NCBI RefSeq assembly: GCF_029892105.1
Contig: NZ_JARZAJ010000022.1
Coordinates: 1-64,000 of the forward strand
Length of the DNA stretch: 64,000 bases
From: Kitasatospora sp. GP82
GTDB taxonomy: Bacteria; Actinomycetota; Actinomycetes; Streptomycetales; Streptomycetaceae
Reading direction: 5' to 3'
The notes beneath the pieces were generated by a model. That model did no database searches and was not told the origin of the DNA. It was given only the letters and a program-made list of their open reading frames with translations. Each line of letters opens with the position of its first letter. Position 1 is the first letter of the stretch. The position numbers and the translations under genes are program-made. Positions 1 through 10,971 of the stretch are shown piece by piece.

Positions 1-40
1 TGCAGGGGGGACCCTGTGGGAGAGTAGGACGCCGCCGAAC
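1..40 (+). rRNA. rrf: 5S ribosomal RNA, 3' end (partial)
   Basis: The first 40 bases match the conserved 3' end of streptomycete 5S rRNA, including the GGGAGAGTAGGACGCCGCCG segment of the terminal stem. The gene begins outside the window. An intrinsic terminator follows at once, as expected at the end of an rrn operon. Confidence 0.9.
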
Positions 41-53
41 AAATTTTGACAGT

Positions 54-89
54 AGAAAGCCCCCTCCCGGGATCGGGAGGGGGCTTTCT
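54..89 (+). terminator. Intrinsic terminator of the rRNA operon
   Basis: A perfect 16-bp inverted repeat (54-69 and 74-89) encloses a 4-base loop. The stem starts with AGAAAGCCCC and ends with GGGGCTTTCT, giving a short T-rich 3' side. It lies 13 bases after the 5S rRNA end. Confidence 0.9.
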
Positions 90-93
90 GCGT

Positions 94-99
94 TAATCT
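94..99 (+). promoter_or_regulatory. Putative -10 box of a leaderless PAP2 gene
   Basis: TAATCT ends 6 bases before the ATG at 106. This spacing would place transcription initiation at or next to the start codon. No convincing -35 element is visible because the upstream DNA is the rRNA terminator. Confidence 0.4.
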
Positions 100-105
100 C
101 TGCGG

Positions 106-978
106 ATGCAGAACCTGACCCTTACGTGGCAGACCTCCGGCGGAACGTCGATGGTCCTGTTCGGAGCGGCGTATGCGGTCAAGTGCGCTACCCGCACGAC
201 TCCTACCAGTCGGGTTGCCGGAGCGCCCGCCGTTCTCTGGGAGGCCGGCACTCTGCTGGCGCTCTTCGCACTGTGGCAGCTGGTGGGTCATCTCTCAGTG
301 ATGAGTGCGGATCATGCGCTGGATCGGGCGGAGTGGATCCACCGGACAGAGCTTCGGCTCGGCCTGCCCGACGAGGCGTCCTGGCAGCGTGCGGTCGAGC
401 CGCACCCGTGGCTGGTCACCGCCGGCAACTACTACTACGCGACCATGCACTTCGGCGTGATGCTCGCAGTGCTGCTCTGGCTCTTTCTGCGTCATCGCGA
501 CCGGTACTCGTGGGCTCGGAACACGGTGGTGCTGACCACGGCTGCCTGCCTGCTCATCCAGTTCATCCCGGTCGCGCCGCCCCGGATGCTGCCGGACAAC
601 GGATTCGCCGACCTGGCGGCGGAGTACGGGCAGTCGGTGTACGGCGGTGCCGTGGGCGGGGTGGTCGCCGATCAGTTGTCCGCGATGCCTTCGGTTCACG
701 TCGCCTGGTGCGTGATCGTGGCCGTGGCCGTCGTGCGGGTGGCGCGTGGACCGTGGCGCTGGCTGGTCGTACTGCATCCGCTCATCACCGTCATCGTCGT
801 CGTGGTGACGGCGAATCACTTCTGGGCGGACGGGCTGGTGGCGGTGGCGCTCCTGCTGGTCGTGTACCTGGTGCAGTACGCCGTCAGCGGTTGGAGCACG
901 GCCGGTGACGAGTCGTCGAGCTCGCCTGCGGAGGAGCCGGACCTGCTGGACGCACGGACGCCGGTCGGCCGGCCGTAG
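106..978 (+). CDS. PAP2-family membrane phosphatase / inositol-phosphorylceramide-synthase-like protein
   Basis: 290 aa with about six hydrophobic segments. The PAP2 catalytic motifs are present in order: RMLPDNGF around residues 165-172, the SAMPSVH motif near 195, and NHFWADG near 245, supplying the conserved Arg, His and His/Asp residues. The spacing resembles the AUR1/PAP2_3 subgroup, which acts on lipid phosphates or transfers phospho-inositol head groups at the membrane. The natural substrate cannot be read from sequence. The ATG at 106 has no Shine-Dalgarno sequence but has a TAATCT 6 bases upstream, so a leaderless transcript is likely. An alternative in-frame ATG lies at 151. The Ser/Glu-rich C-terminal tail is probably cytoplasmic. 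Confidence 0.8.
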   Translation: MQNLTLTWQTSGGTSMVLFGAAYAVKCATRTTPTSRVAGAPAVLWEAGTLLALFALWQLVGHLSVMSADHALDRAEWIHRTELRLGLPDEASWQRAVEPHPWLVTAGNYYYATMHFGVMLAVLLWLFLRHRDRYSWARNTVVLTTAACLLIQFIPVAPPRMLPDNGFADLAAEYGQSVYGGAVGGVVADQLSAMPSVHVAWCVIVAVAVVRVARGPWRWLVVLHPLITVIVVVVTANHFWADGLVAVALLLVVYLVQYAVSGWSTAGDESSSSPAEEPDLLDARTPVGRP

Positions 979-1092
979 AGCCGAGCTGAGCCGAGCAGCG
1001 CGAAGTCGGGGGTGAAGCCGAGCGTGAAGCCGGCCGCCAGGCAGTAGCCCGGCGCAGACCCGGCAGCGGCAGTGTGAACAGCGGGCCGGAGC

Positions 1093-1142
1093 GGCGAAGG
1101 GTGGGCCTGGACTCGCCAGGGAGTCCAGGCCCACCCTTCGCC
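1093..1142. terminator. Bidirectional terminator between convergent genes
   Basis: A perfect 22-bp inverted repeat (1093-1114 and 1121-1142) has a 6-base loop. It lies between the ends of the PAP2 gene (+) and the SatP-like gene (-), so it can serve both. Confidence 0.85.
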
Positions 1143-1175
1143 TGCGCAGGTGTAAGTTCTCTCAGCCGTGTCCGC

Positions 1176-1736
1176 TTACTTCAGCGGCAGGGCGTTCCGC
1201 CCCCACCCGCCGTTGGTCAGGGTGGCGGTGGCCCAGTACCAGGCGGCCACACCCGCCAGTGCGGCGGCCCAGCCGGCCACCTTGGCGAGCCCGCCGTTGC
1301 CTCCGAGCGTGGCGATGGCGGTGAGCAGCAGCGCGACCGTCAGCAGGCCGTACACGACGCGGTTGAAGAGGCCGGAGGTCCAGCCGGCGACCGCGAGGCT
1401 GAGGGCGAGCAGCGTCCACAGCAGCAGGAAGAGGCCTGCGGCGTGCTTGCTTGCGCCGGCTGCGACGGACCAGGTGGCCCAGAACGCGCCGAGGCCGGTG
1501 AAGGCGGTGCCGGTGAAGGTGTCGCCGCCGCGGAGCTGCCAGAGACCGGCGATGAAGAGGGTGACCCCGCCGACGACGTGGGCGAGGGCGACTGCGTCCT
1601 TGACCCCGGTACCGCTGAGGATGCCGGTGGCGAGCAGGCCGTATGCGAGAAGGGTCAGTCCGAGGGCCAGGTATCCGAGGGGGGCCGCGTCGGCGCCTGT
1701 GGGTTGGGCGTTCGCCCCGGTAGCTTCGTTGCTCAC
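1176..1736 (-). CDS. SatP/YaaH (GPR1/FUN34/yaaH) family acetate transporter
   Basis: 186 aa from the GTG at 1736, preceded by GAAAGGAG six bases upstream; the longer frame to 1865 is low-complexity and is rejected as coding. About six transmembrane segments follow a short polar N-terminus. The APLGYLALGLTLLAYGL segment sits where the family has its N-P-A-P-L-G signature, here with Ala replacing Asn-Pro. Family members move acetate or succinate with protons across the cytoplasmic membrane. It is monocistronic, with a palindromic operator candidate about 270 bp upstream. Family assignment is confident; the substrate is inferred. Confidence 0.82.
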   Translation of the reverse strand: MSNEATGANAQPTGADAAPLGYLALGLTLLAYGLLATGILSGTGVKDAVALAHVVGGVTLFIAGLWQLRGGDTFTGTAFTGLGAFWATWSVAAGASKHAAGLFLLLWTLLALSLAVAGWTSGLFNRVVYGLLTVALLLTAIATLGGNGGLAKVAGWAAALAGVAAWYWATATLTNGGWGRNALPLK

Positions 1737-2095
1737 CGGAGGCTCCTTTCGCTCTGTGTGCCGGGTGACGGCTTCGGTGCGACAGAGGGTTGGTGCGCGA
1801 TGCCGAGCCACAGGCGCACGGACATGGCGCGGCATCGCATGAGAAGGCATGGGATGGCGCGGCATGGCGTGCGGGTGGCTGCGGCTGAGTGAAGAACCAG
1901 CATGTCCGGCAGGTGGGGCCGGAGATCGGCTGGTGGTCGATGTCCCCTCCGGGGGGATTCCCCGGTGAATCCGGTGTACCCGCCTCCGGACCCTTGTACC
2001 CTTGTGAATCTCACATTCTGTACAGTCGTCAGCTGTAGGGCGGCCATGGATGGCCGGTTGCTGAACGGGAGTGAGCGGGCAGGTGGATCAGGCGG
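1737..2095. other. 359-bp intergenic region upstream of the SatP-like gene
   Basis: This holds the leader and promoter of the SatP-like gene and the 3' flank of the PP2C phosphatase gene. It has a short repeated ATGGCGCGGCAT element (about 1822 and 1854) and a nested palindrome at 1994-2024. No ORF with coding character and no strong terminator for the phosphatase gene is visible. Confidence 0.6.
1994..2024. promoter_or_regulatory. Nested palindrome, candidate operator
   Basis: TGTGA-ATC-TCACA (2003-2015) is a perfect 13-bp palindrome flanked by near-symmetric TTGTAC and TGTACA. Architecture suits a dimeric regulator of the GntR/FadR or CRP type acting on the SatP-like gene. The regulator is unknown. 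Confidence 0.4.
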
Positions 2096-4651
2096 TCAGC
2101 CGGCCCGCTGGGTGGGCACCCGGAGGGTGAGGATCGCCATGTCGTCCGAGGGCGGCTCCGGTGCGAAGCGTTCCACCGCGCGCTGGACGCGCGCCGCCAC
2201 GGCTCCGGCGGTGAGCCCGGTGCAGCCGCTGAGGACCTGGGTGAGGCCGTCCTCGCCCAACATCCGTCGGCCCTCCCGGCGTTCGGTGACCCCGTCGGTG
2301 ACGCAGAGCAGGACTTCGCCGGGACGCAGGACCAACTCCTCGGCCTCCAGGTCGAGTTCGTCCAGTACGCCGAGCAGTGGCTGTGGCGAGGCGGCCTGGT
2401 CGACCTGACCGTCGGTACGCAGGCGCAGCGGCAGCGGATGGCCGGCGCAGACCAGGGACAGGGCGGTGCTCCCGTCCGGGCGGGGCGTCAGCTCGCCGTA
2501 CAGCAGGGTGAGGAAGCGGCTGCGGGCGCCCTCGTCGAGGATGGCGGCGTTGAGCCGGGTGAGTACCTGCGGGGCGTCCAGGCCCTCGCGGGCGAGCAGG
2601 CGCAGCGAGTGCCTGGCCAGTCCGGTGACCGAGGCCGCCTCGGGTCCGGTGCCGCAGACGTCGCCGATGGCGAAGCCGTAGGTGCCGGGGCGGATCGGGA
2701 AGATGTCGTAGAAGTCGCCGCCGACTTCGTTTCCTTCTCCGGCGGCCTGGTAGAAGACCTCCACCTCGACGCCCGGGATCTTGGGCAACTCGGGTGGCAG
2801 CAGGGCGCGTTGGAAGGCCTGGCTGGTGGCGGTGCGCTCGGAGTAGAGACGGGAGTTGTCGAGGGCGAGGGCGGCTCGCCTGGACAGGTCCTCGGCGAGT
2901 TCGAGCATCTCCTGGCGGAAGCGGACTCCGGTGCCGACGCCGAGGACGAGCAGGCCGATGACCCGGTTGCGGGCGGCCAGCGGAAGGACGACGGTCTCGC
3001 CGAGCAGTCCGGCCAGGTCGGGGCTGTCGGCCAGGCCCGCGCTGCGGGCGGTCTCGGCGGGGGCCTTCCAGAACCGGGCGCCGGGTGCGGGGTCGGCCTC
3101 CGGGGCCGGGGTCTTGTCGAGCAGGGCGCGCAGCGGGTCGATCCGGTCCTCGTCCTCGTGCAGGACGAAGGCGAGTCCGGTGCCGCCGTTCTGGTCGGCG
3201 GTGGTGTAGACGGCGCACCAGGCGGCCAGCGTCGGCACGGCCATCTGTGCCATCAGTGCGAGGGTCTGCTGGTGCTCCAGGGTGCCGGCGAGCAGGTCGG
3301 AGGCTTCGACCAGGAAGGAGAGCGAGCCTCTGCGCAGGCGTTCGAGTTCGGTGAGCCGGGCGCTCTCCAGCGCGAGGGCGATCCGGTCGGCGGCGAACTG
3401 GAGGCGGAGCGCGTCCTCGTTGTCGTACCGTCCCGGGACGCCGGCGGCGACGCCGAGTGAGCCGGTGAGGCGGCCCTCCACCTTGAGCGGGACGGTGATC
3501 AGCGAACGCAGGCCGGTTCCGGCGAGCAGCGGTGCCGAGCTGGGGCGGACGGAGAGGTCCTCGTGGACGGCGGGCAGCCGGGCGGAGTCGTAGCGGCCTG
3601 CGCCGGAGTCGACGGGGATCGGGCCGTGGTGGCGGCCCATGGGGCTCAGCCCGGAGGCGGCGCGGACCTCGAACTCGGTCTCGTCGTCGGTGGTGAGCAT
3701 CAGGTAGGCGGCGTCGGCGTCGAGCAGGTCGCGGGCTCGTTCGACCACGCGTTGGAGCAGGCCGCCGAGGTCGTGCTGGTCGATCGGGCCGACCAGCAGG
3801 TCCAGCGGTTCGATGGCGGAGGGGGTCTCGACGGCGGTGCCGGGGGAGCGCAGTACGCCGCGGTCGGTCTCGCGGACCAGCAGACAGAGCGTGGACGGCG
3901 TGCCGTGGGTGTCGCGGACGCGGACCTGGAGGCCGTACACCTCGGTGACCTGGCCGTCGGCGCGGCGCAGTCCGAAACTGCCCTCCCAGCGGGCCAGGCG
4001 CAGCGTCTCGGCGAGGTCCAGGCCGATTCCGGCGGACTGCGGCCAGGCGGCCAGGTCGCTCCAGGGGCGGCCGACGACCTGTTCGGTGGGGTGCTGGAAG
4101 AGCGCCTCGGCGTCCGGGTTCCAGGAGCGGACCAGGCCGTGCTCGTCGACCTGGACGACGCCGACCCTGACCGGCCCCTCGGCATCGGGGAGTTCACCGC
4201 CGGGCAGGCTGGGGAGGGCGTAGCGGGTACCGGCCTGGTGGGCGGGGAGCGGCAGGCGGAACCAGACGGTCTTCTGTCCGGCTGCGTACTCGACGCCCCA
4301 GCGGGTGGAGAGCGCGGAGCACATCAGCAGGCCGCGGCCGCCCTCGCCGTCCGGGTCGGCGTAGCGGTCGGAGGAGGCGGCGGGGACGTTGGCGAAGGAG
4401 GGCAGGCCGCGCTCGGGGTGGCGGTCGGTCACCTCGATCCGTACGGAGTCCTCCTCGCGCAGGCAGGCGACCTCGGCGGCGGTGCCGGCGTGCACCACGG
4501 CGTTGGTGACGAGTTCGCTGACCAGTACCACCGCGTCGTCGACGACTTCGGGCAGGCCCCAGCCGAGCAGGGCGTCGCGGACGAAGCCGCGCGCGGCGGC
4601 GGCCGACCGGCCGACCGGTTCGAAGGTGGCGGTTGCGCGCGCGGTGACCAC
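2096..4651 (-). CDS. Multidomain ATPase-PAS-GAF-GAF-PP2C (SpoIIE-type) serine phosphatase
   Basis: 851 aa from a GTG at 4651, preceded by GGGAG nine bases upstream. Domains in order: an anti-sigma-factor-type HATPase (about 1-135, N-box ELVTNAVVHA at 46-55 and GEGGRGLLM), a PAS domain (about 160-265), two GAF domains (about 290-430 and 450-600), and a SpoIIE/PP2C phosphatase (about 625-848, with GGDFYD at 644-649, GDVCGTGPEA and a C-terminal SDDMAIL). The combination of a kinase-like ATPase and a PP2C module in one chain is typical of streptomycete partner-switching regulators of sigma factors. It is transcribed divergently from the osaA-like kinase, which suggests a shared stress circuit. 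The sensed signal and target anti-sigma antagonist are unknown. Confidence 0.9.
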   Translation of the reverse strand: MVTARATATFEPVGRSAAAARGFVRDALLGWGLPEVVDDAVVLVSELVTNAVVHAGTAAEVACLREEDSVRIEVTDRHPERGLPSFANVPAASSDRYADPDGEGGRGLLMCSALSTRWGVEYAAGQKTVWFRLPLPAHQAGTRYALPSLPGGELPDAEGPVRVGVVQVDEHGLVRSWNPDAEALFQHPTEQVVGRPWSDLAAWPQSAGIGLDLAETLRLARWEGSFGLRRADGQVTEVYGLQVRVRDTHGTPSTLCLLVRETDRGVLRSPGTAVETPSAIEPLDLLVGPIDQHDLGGLLQRVVERARDLLDADAAYLMLTTDDETEFEVRAASGLSPMGRHHGPIPVDSGAGRYDSARLPAVHEDLSVRPSSAPLLAGTGLRSLITVPLKVEGRLTGSLGVAAGVPGRYDNEDALRLQFAADRIALALESARLTELERLRRGSLSFLVEASDLLAGTLEHQQTLALMAQMAVPTLAAWCAVYTTADQNGGTGLAFVLHEDEDRIDPLRALLDKTPAPEADPAPGARFWKAPAETARSAGLADSPDLAGLLGETVVLPLAARNRVIGLLVLGVGTGVRFRQEMLELAEDLSRRAALALDNSRLYSERTATSQAFQRALLPPELPKIPGVEVEVFYQAAGEGNEVGGDFYDIFPIRPGTYGFAIGDVCGTGPEAASVTGLARHSLRLLAREGLDAPQVLTRLNAAILDEGARSRFLTLLYGELTPRPDGSTALSLVCAGHPLPLRLRTDGQVDQAASPQPLLGVLDELDLEAEELVLRPGEVLLCVTDGVTERREGRRMLGEDGLTQVLSGCTGLTAGAVAARVQRAVERFAPEPPSDDMAILTLRVPTQRAG

Positions 4652-5093
4652 GTGCCACTTCTCCCATCAGGTCGATCGACAGCTCTGCTCCGGCCCGTTG
4701 GTACCGTCCGGGAATGCCTTCCCGGTGGTACCGGCCGGGAACCCCTCCCGGCCTGGCCGACCTGGCACCGGGTGTCGGAGGCGGGCGCCGGCAGCGCCCG
4801 TGGCCAGGTACAGCGCTCCACCCTACTTTCCGCTCGGTGCCCCGTGGGCCCTGGGCGGGGAAACAGGCACCTGCGGGTGAACCGGGGCCGGAGTTTCCAC
4901 AGGTTTCATCATCGGCTGGTGGAGACCCTGTGCAACGGGCCGGACACGGAGCGCCGGGGCTGACAGACTGGGGGGTCCGCAGCATGCGGCCGACGCAGTA
5001 CGGTCGATGAGGCGTCGGTGGCTGTCCGCAGCGGCCGGGGCGGTGTTCGGGGTCGGGCCGTTGCCCGCTGCCGAGCAGTACGGAGCAGTCACG
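4652..5093. other. 442-bp divergent intergenic region with two hairpins
   Basis: This separates the phosphatase gene (-) and the osaA-like gene (+) and must hold both promoters. Two adjacent perfect hairpins are visible: CCGGGAA/TTCCCGG (4708-4714 and 4719-4725) framed by GGTACC sites, and GGCCGGGA/TCCCGGCC (4733-4740 and 4746-4753). They lie in the leader of the phosphatase gene. No convincing -35/-10 pair was assigned. Confidence 0.55.
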
Positions 5094-9761
<4,668 letters not shown>

Positions 9762-10087
9762 TCGCCACCGCGAGCGAGCGGCGCCTGTGCCGGGGCGGAG
9801 CGCCCCGGCGAGGCCGCGCCGCAAACGGGAATCCGGGTTTCCGGCTGGGCTGGCGGGTCGAGCCGGGAACCCGGTAGGGTCACCCATCGTTGCGAACAGT
9901 GACCGAATGGTGACAAGGCGCTCTGGCGGCCCGGCCACGGTTCGGCGGTGTCTCCACGAAGTCTGCGGGCCGCATTTGCGCACAGCGATGTGGCGGGCGA
10001 GGGGGTGCGGCTAGCATGACCGGGGCAGTGGTGGGCGGCACACGGGTGTCTTCCCTCGGAAAACAACCGGCAGGAGGGCGGGTCCTG
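9762..10087. other. 326-bp intergenic region between osaA- and osaB-like genes
   Basis: A GC-rich hairpin (CCGGGGCG 9790-9797 and CGCCCCGG 9801-9808, 3-base loop) lies 28 bases after the kinase stop and may be a terminator. The remainder up to the GTG at 10088 should hold a promoter for the regulator, but none was confidently assigned. Confidence 0.5.
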
Positions 10088-10720
10088 GTGCAGAAGGCGA
10101 AGATCCTCCTGGTCGACGACCGGCCGGAGAACCTGCTCGCGCTGGAGGCGATCCTCTCGGCGCTCGATCAGACCCTGGTCCGCGCCTCGTCCGGCGAGGA
10201 GGCGCTCAAGGCGCTGCTCACCGACGACTTCGCGGTGATCCTGCTGGACGTCCAGATGCCCGGCATGGACGGCTTCGAGACGGCCTCCCACATCAAGCGC
10301 CGGGAGCGCACCCGGGACATCCCGATCATCTTCCTGACCGCGATCAACCACGGGCCGCACCACACCTTCCGGGGCTATGCGGCCGGTGCGGTGGACTACA
10401 TCTCCAAGCCCTTCGACCCGTGGGTGCTGCGCGCCAAGGTCTCGGTCTTCGTGGACCTCTACACCAAGAACTGCCAGCTCAAGGAGCAGGCGGCGCTGTT
10501 GCGGCTGCAGCTGGAGGCGGGTGAGCAGTCGTCGATCGGCGGTGGTCTGCTCGGCGAGCTGTCCGCGCGGCTGGCCTCGGCGGAGGAGCAGGTCGAGGCA
10601 CTCACCAAACAGCTGGCCGGTTCCAGCGAGGCCGGGGCGGCGGTCACGGCCGCGCACCTGGAGCGCAAGCTCTCCAGTCTGCGCCAGGCGCTCGAAGCTC
10701 TGCGACCGGGCGCGAGCTGA
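10088..10720 (+). CDS. osaB: Orphan-type response regulator (OsaB-like)
   Basis: 210 aa from the GTG at 10088, preceded by AGGAGG with a 10-base spacer. This start gives the VQKAKILLVDD N-terminus that matches the remembered family; a longer frame begins at 10016. Residues 1-125 are a receiver domain with the acidic pair in LLVDDR, phospho-acceptor D54 in LLDVQMPGMDG, and Lys in SKPFD. The rest (about 135-205) is a helical, Glu/Leu-rich region likely to form a coiled coil. No DNA-binding domain is visible, so output is probably by protein interaction. It follows the poly-HAMP kinase, as OsaB follows OsaA in S. coelicolor, where the pair is needed for osmoadaptation and normal development. Partnership is inferred from context. 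Confidence 0.88.
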   Translation: MQKAKILLVDDRPENLLALEAILSALDQTLVRASSGEEALKALLTDDFAVILLDVQMPGMDGFETASHIKRRERTRDIPIIFLTAINHGPHHTFRGYAAGAVDYISKPFDPWVLRAKVSVFVDLYTKNCQLKEQAALLRLQLEAGEQSSIGGGLLGELSARLASAEEQVEALTKQLAGSSEAGAAVTAAHLERKLSSLRQALEALRPGAS

Positions 10721-10957
10721 GCGCCGGGGGCGCGTAGGCGGCTTCACGCGCGCCGGTGCACCTCCAGCGCCGCCCGCGCGCTCCAAGCGCCCTGACGGCG
10801 CTGCAGGGGGCTTCTGGCGGATGCCGCCACAGGCGGCAGGTATGACCGCGCCCCGGACCGTGTCCGCCGAACGGGTGGCTGTGCCGGACTGACGGGGTGT
10901 CGGCGACACGCGACCGGGCCGGTGATCGGTCACATGTGCAGGGAAGACGCCCCCCGG

Positions 10958-10963
10958 TAGGCT
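10958..10963 (+). promoter_or_regulatory. Putative -10 box of ftsK (leaderless)
   Basis: TAGGCT ends 8 bases before the ftsK ATG at 10972. With normal initiation 6-8 bases downstream of the hexamer, the transcript would begin at the start codon. Confidence 0.4.
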
Positions 10964-10971
10964 GCTGACCC

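Noticed and set aside
1737..1865. Longer start for the SatP-like gene
   Set aside because: The extra 43 codons are His/Arg/Pro-rich and repetitive, while the GTG at 1736 has GAAAGGAG upstream and gives the normal family length.
9976..10017. TTGCGC and TAGCAT as a promoter for the osaB-like gene
   Set aside because: The two hexamers are 30 bp apart, too far for a normal promoter, and TAGCAT overlaps the alternative start region.
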